DNA of 64,000 bases from NCBI RefSeq assembly GCF_040954645.1, contig NC_092813.1:16098136-16162135 (forward strand), written 5' to 3'. A program made the translations under genes and the position numbers. This document shows, piece after piece, positions 33,936 through 43,742 of this stretch. This stretch comes from Diabrotica undecimpunctata. Its lineage: Eukaryota; Arthropoda; Insecta; Coleoptera; Chrysomelidae. The notes under the pieces were generated by a model. It did no database searches and was not told the origin of the DNA. It saw nothing but the letters and a program-made list of their open reading frames with translations. How positions within the stretch are numbered: the stretch's first letter is position 1; the number at the start of each line of letters is the position of its first letter.

Positions 33936-34188
33936 GTTGATCTACGGTCTGAGTACGGTCCTCGCACCAATACGAAATCATTGATAATAACTCGATGTAA
34001 TTAAATAAATTAAATTACTTACAGTTAATGACCAAAAATATCAACAACAAATAATTATTGTCAATAATTTACACTTTACTACACTTTTAGTTTTCAATGT
34101 TTTTAAACAAAACCACAAAAACTAGGTGCGATTAAGGTAATTAGGTGTTGCTTCGTTGAACGCTCGAAGTCGAATCTTCACTTACATG

Positions 34189-34857
34189 TTCTACTTGCAA
34201 ACTGCTAGAGAAAATAATAAATAATATACTTATGTGGCATTTGGAACATCACAATTTACTTATACCGGAACAAGCTGGATTTCGTCCTTTGAGATTTACT
34301 ATAGACAATGTTTTACATTTAGAAAATCAAATTAATGAAGCCTTCTGTAACAAACAGAAATGAATGGCTGTTTACTTTGACATCCACAAAGCTTAGCCTG
34401 GCGACACAGAATATTAACAAAGCTGCAGACTTGGGGATTCCAAGTAAACATGTTGGCATTTTTGAATAACTTTCTAAATTAACGCAAATTTTCAGTACGT
34501 AGTAGTGGAGAACTTTCTAGTATTAAGTCTCAAGACAATGGAACACCACAAGGATCTGTAATTAGCCCCACACTTTTTTTAATAGCAATGAATGATGTTA
34601 TAAAAAATCTCAAGAGACCTTCACAGGCTAGATTATATGCTGATGATATGATAATGTTTATCAAAGGAAAAAATATTATTTCGATGGTCAAACTTTTATA
34701 AGAAGAACTAAATAAAATTATAAGTTGGTCTAATAGGAGTGGATTCTATTTTGCAGCTGACAAGACACAATATATTATTTTTTCCAAAAAGCTTATTCAC
34801 ACTAACATAACTGCCTTAAAATTCGGCACAAAGTTTTTAAAACGAAGTACAGAGATA
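34189..34857 (+). pseudogene. Older Jockey RT fragment, plus strand, right half of the nested insertion
   Basis: Continues the RT interrupted at 28763: STCKLLEKI, MWHLEHHNLLIPEQAGF, YFDIHKA, DNGTPQGSVISPTLF and ARLYADDMIMFIKG (YADD) in broken frames, ending at FLKRSTEI. It stops abruptly at 34857, where a minus-strand copy of the same family begins. The segment is the inverse of 35390-36066, with over 90% identity by eye in the 34450-34857 portion. It has stops and a small deletion at the FDIHKA motif. Confidence 0.82.
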
Positions 34858-37602
34858 TAGATGGCGTGTTTACGTTTGCTGAATGTGTTGAGGGAAAGTT
34901 GAAAATTTCAATAGAGTTTAAAATGTTTTTGATCCTTAATCGAAATGGTAAATGTGTTCTTATATTGATATTTGATAACGATGACTGAGTAAGAAAATGG
35001 TTGTCAGGTTGTAGTGATAATTATTTTGAAGCGTAAGATAGACTAAGTAATTTCCGTCGTTCATGTAATGATAGCTCTCCAAGTTCCCACTCGAGGCTTG
35101 CAACAGGAGTTGTTCTATAAGCTCCAGAGATTATGCGTAATGCATTGTTGTATATAATGTCTAAGATTTTTAAATTTGACTTCGACGCTGAAGAATATGC
35201 AATGCATCCGTAGTCCAATTTTGATCGGATTAGGCTTCTATACAACAGTAATAATGTATCTCCGTCAGCACCCCACTTTTTGTTGGCTAAACATTTAAGA
35301 AGATTTATACCATTTTGACATGATATCGCCAATCTTTTAATATGTGGTTTCCAACTTAAAGTTTCGTCGAATATTATGCCTAAATATTTTATTTCTGTAC
35401 TTCGTTTTAAAAACTTTGTGCCGAATTTTAAGGCAGGTATGTTAGTGTGAATAGGCTTTTTGGAAAAAATAATATATTGTGTCTTGTCAGCTAAAAAATA
35501 GAATCCACTTCTATTGGACCAACTTTTGATTTTATTTAGTTGTTCTTGTAAAAGTTGGACCATCGAGTTAATATTTTTTCCTTTGATAAACATTATCATA
35601 TTATAAGCATATAATCTAGCCTATGCAGGTCTCTTGAGATTTTTTATAACATCATTCATTGCTATTAAAAAAAGTGTATGGCTAATTACAGATCCTTGTG
35701 GTATTCCATTGTCTTGAGACTTAATACTAGAAAGTCCTCCATTACTACGTACTGAAAATTTGCGTTCATTTAGAAAATTATTCAAAAATGCCAACATGTT
35801 TCCTTGAATTCCCCAATTCTGTAGCTTTGTTAATATTCTGGGTCGCCCTGCTAGGTCAAATGCTTTGTGGATGTCAAAGTAAACAGCTATGCATTTGTGC
35901 TTATTACAGAAGGCTTCATTAATTTGACTTTCTAAGTGTAAAACATTGGCTATAGTAGATCTCAAAGGAAGAAATCCAGCTTATTCCGGTATAAGTAAAT
36001 TGTGATGTTCCAAATGCCACATAAGTCTATTATTTATTATTTTCTCTAGCAGTTTGCAAGTAGAACATGTAAGTGATATTGGCCTATATGATTCTGCTGC
36101 TGTAGCCGGTTTGTTAGGTTTTAGTATAGGGATGACAATAGCTTGTCTCCATAAGTCAGGAAATTTTTGTTTACACCAGATTGTAATAAAAAGATTCAAT
36201 AGAAAGTTTAAAGCTTCGTTAGGTAACTGTTTTAAGAATATTGCGGGTATGTCATCTGGACCTGGTGATGTGTCTTTTAACATTTGGATTGTTTCTAATA
36301 GTTCTGTTTTATTAATTGGAGTATTTATATGATCGTTATTGGCTATAATTTCTATTGGATTAGCTTCTTCTTTCCGATATCGTAAAAATGTATTGCTGTA
36401 ATTTTCATTTGTAGATTCTTGTCTGTCTGTTTCAGCTAATTCTTCTACATTTTTTTTTGTTTTAATTAATTAGGTTTCCATTTCGTTCTAGGTATTTTAT
36501 TTCAGTTTGTGTATTGACGCCGGATATTTTCTTAACTTTTTTTTATGCTGATGACATGTTTGTATTCCTGTTAATACTTTGAACGTATTTTTTCAAAGAC
36601 TCTGTTTTAGATCTGGTAGTAATTAATTTGGCATATGCCTTTTTTTCTTTAGCTCTATCAAGTTCCTATTTGTTCTGTCTTTTGAAAGTATTTAAAGCTT
36701 TTTTATTTTCTTTTATTCCCAATTTACACTCTTCATTCCACCAGGGAACAACTGTGTTTTTTATTATATACTTTGTTTTAGCATTGCAATTGTGGCAGCT
36801 TCAGTGATTAAGTTAATAAACAATTTTAGAGTTAACTTTATGTCTTTTTCAATTATAGGGATATTCGATATTTCTTCAGTAATTTTTGTTTCAAAATTGT
36901 TCCAGTTGGCTTGCTTATTTTTCCTCTTTTCAAAGGATTGGTTTTTGTTGTGGGGTTGTAAATTTTTGTTATTATTATTGGATAATGATCACTTCCATAT
37001 AAATCGTCTACGGTTTGCCATGTGTGATTTAGTAACGTCGATGGGTCAGAAACAGATAAGTCAATAGCTGAAAAATTTCCAGTAGCTGCGTCGAAACGAG
37101 TTTTCCGTCGTTCATTATTGTTAAATTCAGGCTATTGATTTCCTTTGCTAATAACTTTCCATTTTTAGTTAATTTTTCGGAACCACATAGAATATTATGG
37201 CTGTTAAAGTCCCCAAAAATTACTTTTGGTGATGGAATTTGCATAATTAAGTCGGAAAGTTCATTTCCTTGGATATTTTGGCTCGGGGGAATATAAATGT
37301 TACATATGCTCATTTTTTATTAGTACCTATTGGTACTGTTACTGCTATTGCTTCTAAGTTTGTATTAATTGTGATTCTGTTTACTTGTCAATCGGTTTTA
37401 GCATATATCGTAACACCGCCAGTAGCATGATTTGTCTGTCTATTTTGATAGTAAACATTATATGACTTCAAGTTATATGCATTATTGTCTTTAAAATTAG
37501 ATTTTTGAAGACATGTAATATCAGGTGTATCATAAGTACCTGAAATAAGGGTAGGCGGGTGTGAAAACGGTTTAGATTCCACTGTAAAATATTAGTATAC
37601 AT
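34858..37602 (-). pseudogene. Jockey pol (second minus-strand copy), decayed and 3'-truncated
   Basis: ORF2 has an ATG at 37602-37600, seven codons before QWNLNRFHTR. The endonuclease is frameshifted (NHATGGVTIYAKTD, ICNIYIPPSQN, FGDFNSHN) to about 37029. After a decayed linker, RT spans 36283-35021: DTSPGPDDIPAIFL, AESYRPISLTCSTCKLLEKI, FDIHKAFDLAGR, DNGIPQGSVISHTLF, ARLYAYNMIMF (YADD mutated to YAYN), IKYLGIIFDETLSWKPHI and IRSKLDYGCIAYSSA. It continues past a stop as QPDNHFLTQSSLSN to 34858, where an inverted RT fragment begins. RNase H is missing. Confidence 0.82.
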
Positions 37603-37625
37603 GAATTATATTTTTATTTAAATAA

Positions 37626-38045
37626 TTAGTTTTGAGATGTATCACTGTCTAAGTCAGATGAACCAACATGTTTGAGCAGTTGTTTAGTTAATTTTTTTCT
37701 TAGTCTAGTACATTTAATTTTCGTATTTCGATCTTCAGCCTGCGAATGTATTTCATTCATTATTTCTATAAGAGATGAAATATGAAGGGTATAGTCTTTA
37801 GCAATGCTTAATGAATCACTACTACCGTGAGTATTCTCTAACAGATCAGTGAATTGTTGACTATCGAGTGGGAACTTGGGATTGTGATTCTCAATAAAAT
37901 TTATTATCTTTTGGATCAATTCTCGAAATTCTAATGAGGGTTTGTCTTTCGACTTTAACTTTTTCTTTGGAACTTTTAAAACAGGTGTTGGAAAGTAAGA
38001 TTTTGGTTCTGACTAATTAGAAATATCTAGTGTATCTGTGATGTA
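37626..38045 (-). pseudogene. C-terminal part of ORF1 of the second Jockey copy
   Basis: A minus-strand frame open at 37919-37626 carries QFTDLLENTHGSSDSLSIAK and a basic helical end (KCTRLRKKLTKQLLKH), closely matching the ORF1 end of the full-length copy (LLENTHGAADPLSIAKT...CTRLRMKLCK). Upstream, the frame extends past one stop to about 38045 (PTPVLKVPKKKLKSKDKP), where homology stops. The knuckle and N-terminus are missing here. A matching knuckle-containing piece lies inverted at 28394-28763. Confidence 0.75.
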
Positions 38046-38049
38046 AAAA

Positions 38050-38800
38050 TATATCATCATGAATGCAAGGTAAAATTTTTGATAAAAAAATTGAATTTCT
38101 CATAAATTCTATGAAATGGACCTTATTTTATTTTGTACCATATTCTATATTTAAGTAAAAATGTTGGAAAAAATGGTTATTAATAAATTTTTTGATAGTC
38201 ATAAAATCGACCACTTTCACCCATCAGACATGAAAATCGGAAAAAAGCTCCGTTAGCCTAGTAAAACTATTTAATTAGACAATAGTAGTATCTATATATT
38301 TTCAGTATGTCGTAAAATCGAGAGGTTTTGAGAAAATTGGAGGAAATCGCAAAGGGAGACCGGGTCAGACTCGGCCTAAGGAAGCGATTTTCAAAGCTTG
38401 AAGAGGTTTTGCAAAATATGATAGGTTTTTATCAGTTTGTGTTTTGGATATTTATAAATATTTGGATATGTTTATGAAAATATAACAACAGCAATAGAAC
38501 TATAAATGCCGCTTATTTAATGTATATAAACATTATTAAAGCAAAAGTTTCTGTACTGACGTTGTATTTCATTTTTTTCCTATAGTAAAATATTAAGGTG
38601 AGCGTTACGAAACTATTGCCACAACATCGTCACGAGTATCGTCATGAAAATCACATAGATTGACTACACTCGATCAATTCGTTTCTATTCATTGCAGAGA
38701 AGTAGAGAAGATGACGCGGTGGCTTCAATAGGAAAACAAAACAAAAGAAGATGCATATTCCTGAGTAGAGTGGAAGGGTCGTTAAGTGCCCGATTATACA
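38050..38800. other. Non-coding interval, nothing recognised
   Basis: AT-rich; only chance frames. A slightly GC-richer patch (38330-38400) has no recognised motif. Confidence 0.5.
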
Positions 38801-38816
38801 TAATAAAAAAAAATTG

Positions 38817-40035
38817 TGAAATTGTGAACATGATTCGCAAAATAATATTTCCAAAGAACATATTTAAATCACAAACGATTGCTTTAAAAATTTAGATTAT
38901 GTCTAAAGATGAATCACAAAAGCTTGCTACTATTTAATGTTAAAATTATTCATTTCACTTACATTAGTATTTTGTGGCATGGCCTCAGTATTAATTATTA
39001 TATGCTATAAAGAAAGATTATATAAATTAATAAACATTTACCTGTTTAACCTTATTCTATATAGATTCTTTATTAAAAAATACAAAAAAACTTTGAGTGT
39101 AAGTGTAAGAGTGTAGGTAACTTGTGTTTGGAATAATATGAATAATAGAAACAGAACTTAAAAAGGGAGAGAAAAAGAGCTCAAAGTAAATGCTAGAGAT
39201 AAAAAATATCGAGAGAAAACATGTGTAACAAAATGAAGACATTCTAATGGTTTTAAAAAAGAATTTGAATCAGAATATCTAACTAAAATTAAAACAGTTT
39301 GGATATTTGTTAAAAAAAAATACTCTAAAACTAAATTTAAAACTATGAAATGAGTAAATACTTAAACGAAAATTGTGAATATGATACGCAAACTAATATT
39401 TATAAAAAATACAATTAAAACATAAACAGTTCCTTTAAAAATTTAGATGATATCTAAAGATGCATCATAAAAGTCTGTAACTATTTACTCTTAAAATTAT
39501 TAAATTCACTTACATGAATATGTTGTGGCACGACGTCAGTAGCGGTTATTAGAGGCTGTAAAGAAAAACTATATAAATAAATAAACATTAATCAGTTTTA
39601 CCTTATTCTATATGAATTCTTTATTAAAAAATATCAAAGGTTTGAGCGTGAGAATGTAACTTCTGTTTGGGATATCTAGGTTTTAACATAAACAATACAA
39701 ACTGAACTCGAAAGAGAGCGCAAAAGAACTAAGTTATTGCCAGAAAAATATCGAGATAAACCATGTCTAACAAACTGAAGCCATTCTAGTGGTTTAAAAA
39801 AAGAATTTGAATCTGAATATCAAACTAGAATTAAAATAGTTTAGATGTTAGTTAAAAAAAGTACTCTAAAACTAAATTTGAAACTATGAAATGAGTAAAT
39901 AAAAACATATAGTGAATATGATAGGCAAAATAATATTTATAAAGAAGACATTTAAAACACAAACTATTGATTTAAAAATTTAGACGACTAAATATGCTTC
40001 ACAAACGTCTGTTACTATTTAATGTTAAAATTATT
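38817..40035. repeat. Tandem repeat, about 2.3 units of 535-550 bp
   Basis: The phrase GTGAA(C/T)ATGAT(T/A)CGCAAA with following TTTAAAAATTTAGA recurs at about 38823, 39376 and 39911, giving periods of roughly 553 and 535 bp. Units share ATTCTTTATTAAAAAATA and GAATTTGAATC(A/T)GAATATC blocks. The third unit stops near 40035, where a transposase fragment starts. Confidence 0.75.
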
Positions 40036-40462
40036 AAATTCACAAAATTGTATTCTTTTATCTGGATCATCCTCGTGTCGATCATCCGATCCTTCCTGTA
40101 CAAGTGTGCATCTAAAAAGGTGCCATTTTTCAAGTTTTATCACTCTGTGTCCCGTTAATTTGGAAACATCGAGATCACGATTAACTTTACGAACAGAAGT
40201 GTGCGCATCTTTTTCAAAAGCAAGGAGAATATATAATTAAATGTATCATAATTTACAGAGGGACGACCTGATTTGCGTTCATTTTCTCTACCAGTTTCTC
40301 TAAATTTATTTTTAATCTTTCTTACTGTTGACTGCGTTATGGGTCTTTCTAGATATTTATCATTAAATAAATTACACACTTCTATCTGAGTTAGCGATTA
40401 GTCTCCATACCCAATCATCATAAGTATTCCAATTCTTTGCTTGCCACTCAAATTCATTTCTA
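40036..40462 (-). pseudogene. Tc1/mariner-type transposase N-terminal domain (DUF4817-like), truncated
   Basis: The minus strand from the ATG at about 40462 reads MNLSGKQRIGILMMIGYGD, stop, SLTQIEVCNLFNDKYLERPI, TVRKIKNKFRETG, RKSGRPS and ILLAFEKDAHTSVRKVNRDL, then HRVIKLEKWHLFRCTLVQE and EDDPDKRIQF. This is the two-helix DNA-binding N-terminus that precedes the DDE domain in a group of insect mariner-like transposases. The coding ends abruptly at about 40036 against the tandem repeat, before any catalytic Asp. One in-frame stop. The region to about 40870 may be its 5' end, but no TIR was proven. Confidence 0.7.
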
Positions 40463-40469
40463 CTTTAAA

Positions 40470-40869
40470 TTAATTCTAAGCAATAATACAGAAAATTCAC
40501 GAATTAATACAATTATTGTACTACTTAATTGTTATTGAACGTTACTAAAAATATTTACATTTTACTAAAAACTAGTAGTAGGCTACTTTTTGCAATTGAT
40601 AATAAATAATTAATTTTCTAAGCGCATCTCTTTCAAATCCTCAGTCTATCCATTAGACTATTGTCTATTGAGTATTATACTGATACGTATATATATTATG
40701 CTGATAACGTCATCATCTTAGTGTGTATCATCTTTTATAATGAAATTTTTTTTGTAGAATGTAGAAACTTAAAAATCAACGTGTTTTAGATTTTTTTTTA
40801 AAAATACTTTATATAGGAAATATCCAATTTATTCCATATTTTACGGACACACTGTATGTATATTTCGAT
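40470..40869. other. Non-coding, probable 5' flank of the truncated transposase
   Basis: AT-rich. A sequence GGACACACTGTATG at about 40845-40858 could be near a transposon end, but its partner is missing. Confidence 0.3.
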
Positions 40870-41745
40870 TTATATCACTGTAATTTTTCAAGCCAAAGGA
40901 TACAAATAGATATATCTGGACGAACAATAGGTATAATTGGTAAAAATAAAATCAGAATTATACCGCGAAGATACTGTTATGGTTCGGTTATTGAACAAAA
41001 TTAGAACAGTAATTAATACATCTATTAAATGTTGGAAGCAACGTAAAAACTTATACCTTAAAATTGAGATTATTATTTTTGAGCCTCATTCGAGCTGCAT
41101 TCTACCAAAGCCACCACATATCCTCGATCAAATATATAAGTTTATATTACCAGTTCCATACAACACAGCAGGAAATTGCTGATTTTTATCCATGAAATTT
41201 TCCTAGCCAAAGGAGAAAAATGCATTGGCTTTTTGCTACCTAGAATTAGTGCCCAAGGAAACCAATAAACTTCGCAAACTGACTTTGCAAATTAACTGCT
41301 AAAAAGAAAAAACTGGCCGACAACTAGCTGAAATTGCTAAAGACAATAAAATATTTACGCTTTAAAAATTATTTTAAGATTCAGTTAGAGAACAAATTTG
41401 CAACAGCAATAAGAGCAAAATAAAAAAAAACAGAAATTTTAAACTATTATTTGCTTTTGCCGTATTGTACTGTTTTCTACGGGTCAAGCAAAGAAACTCG
41501 ACCAAATATACAAGTTTATACCAGTACCATACAACACAGCACGAAATTGCTGATTTATATCCATGAAATATTCCTAGCCAAAGAAGCAAAATGCACTGGC
41601 TTTCTCTTACGTGCAAATAGTGCCAAGAAAACCAAAAAATTCTACAAATGAACTCTGCAAATTACCTGATAAAAAATGTACAAATGTATAGCTGTTTGAC
41701 AATTAGCTGAAATTGGTAAAAACAAAAAAATATTTAAGGACGGCC
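40870..41745. repeat. Diverged satellite-like tandem repeat, array 1
   Basis: Two or more units recur: TACAACACAGCA(G/C)GAAATTGCTGATTT at 41159 and 41528, TCCATGAAAT(T/A)TTCCTAGCCAAAG at about 41190 and 41561, then ACTCTGCAAATTA-type and AGCTGAAATTG(C/G)TAAA blocks. The period is about 370 bp. The same family forms 55420-57685. No coding function. Confidence 0.75.
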
Positions 41746-42072
41746 CTGACAGTGGCATGATTATACCACGTTTTAAACCGTTCTGTTATTTTTCAACTTT
41801 TAAATGTAAAATACGGAACAAAAATTTGATATTCTTAAATACTATCAACAAATAATAGTGCAGTGTTGATGCCAATCGACTAACCCGACGTGAGTAACAA
41901 AAAATCTTTATATAAGATATTACAATAGTAAATATAACCTATACAATTCGAATCAAGTTCAACCTACTGGTTTTATCAACTGGTTTTTTTGGAACCGCTC
42001 GGAACTGATCCACGCCGGTTCTTTGGCAAGTGACACGACCGGACCTGCGGCAACGCAGGAAACAAAATAAAA

Positions 42073-43359
42073 ATGACTTCAATAAACAACATTCTATTCA
42101 AGATTACTTCTACTTCAAATACACCAAATACACCAAATACTTATTCCAATGTAGTAAATACGTTCAAACATCCAACAGAGGACCAAGCAGTAGTACTCTC
42201 CAGTATCGAAGGCATCAAAATCCACAATTACATTGTAGCAATTGGATCACTGGTTGGTCCACGTAACGTCTTGTTTGCATCTAGAATTCCAAAGAACAGA
42301 ATATGTATCTACCTCTCTACCAAAAACATAGTCGATATGCTTCTTCATTTCTACAAATATAATAATATAAATAAGTCAGAAATAGAGATAAGAAGATTAA
42401 TCACACCAGCACAACGACTTCAAGCAGAATTACAAAAATTAGGCATTACTGCAGTTTCCAAGATGACTTTCCTAAGAGTGGGCATGACAGAAACCGAATA
42501 TCGCCACGTCCTAAGCTTCAGAAGGCAAGTATTTATTTCGCCCCTGGATAATACCTCCATTCCTGACTCCTTCAATGTATTCCACAATAAAACTTATCGT
42601 TTATTCCTATCTATTGATGGACTAAACTGCTCTAAGTGCAACACTATTGGACATAACGATACAGATTGTCCCATCATAACAACTGCTAACTCATCAATCG
42701 TACACTCAGCAACCTCTCCAAATACGACACCTGAAACAGACGATACAGATCCTAAAACACAACAAAACATGAAAACGAACGTCAGCATAACTGAAGCTGT
42801 AGAAAACATAAGTCAATCCTCCTTACCAAAAGAAACAATGTCATCAAATCTAAATAATATTAATAATTCTGGTGAAACTGTAACTCTGCAACCTTCAGTT
42901 AATATTAACAAACAACTTACTCAAGTATCTACTCAAGTTAAAAGACAAATCTCATCCCCTCCTGACATCGACCAAAATAACCCAGAAACGGACTCACAAA
43001 TCTTTGCTCCTCCTATCACACATAAACTAACAAAATCTAAAAAACAAACTAAAACCTCTGATGACGACATTATTTGTTTTCTAGAATTGATAAAAGACAA
43101 AATTGAAAACCGATCACCCTCATTCACATTACATTTTAATGAAATATGCGACTTTCTAGTTAATACTCTTCATGCTAAACATCGTGAAAATATCTCAAAA
43201 AACTACTCAAATGAACCTTCCAAATTAACCGATATGCTTAACTTTATTCTTTGTTACTCTCACAACTCTAAATTAAAAAACAATATCATCAGATTAAAGA
43301 AAAAACTTAACCTCACTCACACATCTTCAACGGAAGAGACCGAAAAATTCGCTGGATAA
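42073..43359 (+). CDS. Jockey ORF1 protein (gag-like), open, 428 aa
   Basis: The ATG at 42073 follows AACAAAATAAAA and opens an uninterrupted 428-codon frame. The N-terminal half has the RNA-binding-like fold region (IHNYIVAIGSLVGPRNVLFA, RICIYLSTKNIVDMLL, RRLITPAQRLQAELQKLGI, TEYRHVLSFRRQVFI) seen also in the minus-strand Jockey ORF1. One CCHC knuckle follows: CSKCNTIGHNDTDC at about residues 191-204. A Ser/Thr/Asn-rich tail ends in a basic helix (NNIIRLKKKLNLTH). It binds and packages element RNA in the cytoplasm. The stop at 43357-43359 is in the same frame as the start of ORF2. The only intact Jockey ORF1 in the window. Confidence 0.85.
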   Translation: MTSINNILFKITSTSNTPNTPNTYSNVVNTFKHPTEDQAVVLSSIEGIKIHNYIVAIGSLVGPRNVLFASRIPKNRICIYLSTKNIVDMLLHFYKYNNINKSEIEIRRLITPAQRLQAELQKLGITAVSKMTFLRVGMTETEYRHVLSFRRQVFISPLDNTSIPDSFNVFHNKTYRLFLSIDGLNCSKCNTIGHNDTDCPIITTANSSIVHSATSPNTTPETDDTDPKTQQNMKTNVSITEAVENISQSSLPKETMSSNLNNINNSGETVTLQPSVNINKQLTQVSTQVKRQISSPPDIDQNNPETDSQIFAPPITHKLTKSKKQTKTSDDDIICFLELIKDKIENRSPSFTLHFNEICDFLVNTLHAKHRENISKNYSNEPSKLTDMLNFILCYSHNSKLKNNIIRLKKKLNLTHTSSTEETEKFAG

Positions 43360-43374
43360 ATCATTATAACTCAA

Positions 43375-43676
43375 TGAAACCCAAATGAGTATTACGCTCA
43401 CCTCGAATCACTTAAAAAATTAATTCAAAAATATTCTCCACTAATACTGTGTATACGAGAAACTCACTTTAAAGAGAATTATATAATAAACTTAAAAAAT
43501 TATACTCCCTTTCTAAAAAATATAAGTACACAACACGCCAGTGGAGGCGTGGCTATCTTTGTCAGCAATGATATTGAAGTTAAGCCTTTTAATATAAATA
43601 CCAATCTCGAAGCCGTTGCAGTTTAGGACATATTCAAAATGAAAATAAACATTTGTAATATATGTATATATATATT

Positions 43677-43742
<66 letters not shown>

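Larger units (their letters stand above)
28775..34177 (-). mobile_element. Full-length Jockey retrotransposon (about 5.4 kb) with 11-bp TSD
   Basis: The minus-strand element has a leader (34177-33936), ORF1 (33935-32521), ORF2 (32520-28861), a short 3' UTR and a poly(A) tail, seen as T-run at 28775-28785. Flanks are the exact duplication TCACTTACATG (28764-28774 and 34178-34188). These bases belong to the RT gene of an older plus-strand Jockey (encoding ISLTC), so this is a nested insertion. The copy is complete but carries two stops and a frameshift in ORF1, and one stop in ORF2. Confidence 0.88.

Noticed and set aside
34189..38045. Classical twin-priming (5' inversion) of one Jockey insertion
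   Set aside because: Twin priming inverts the 5' part without duplicating it; here about 0.67 kb of RT is present in both orientations.
38817..40035. Possible CRISPR-like or minisatellite array
   Set aside because: Units are over 500 bp and diverged, with no short repeat-spacer structure, and the DNA is eukaryotic.
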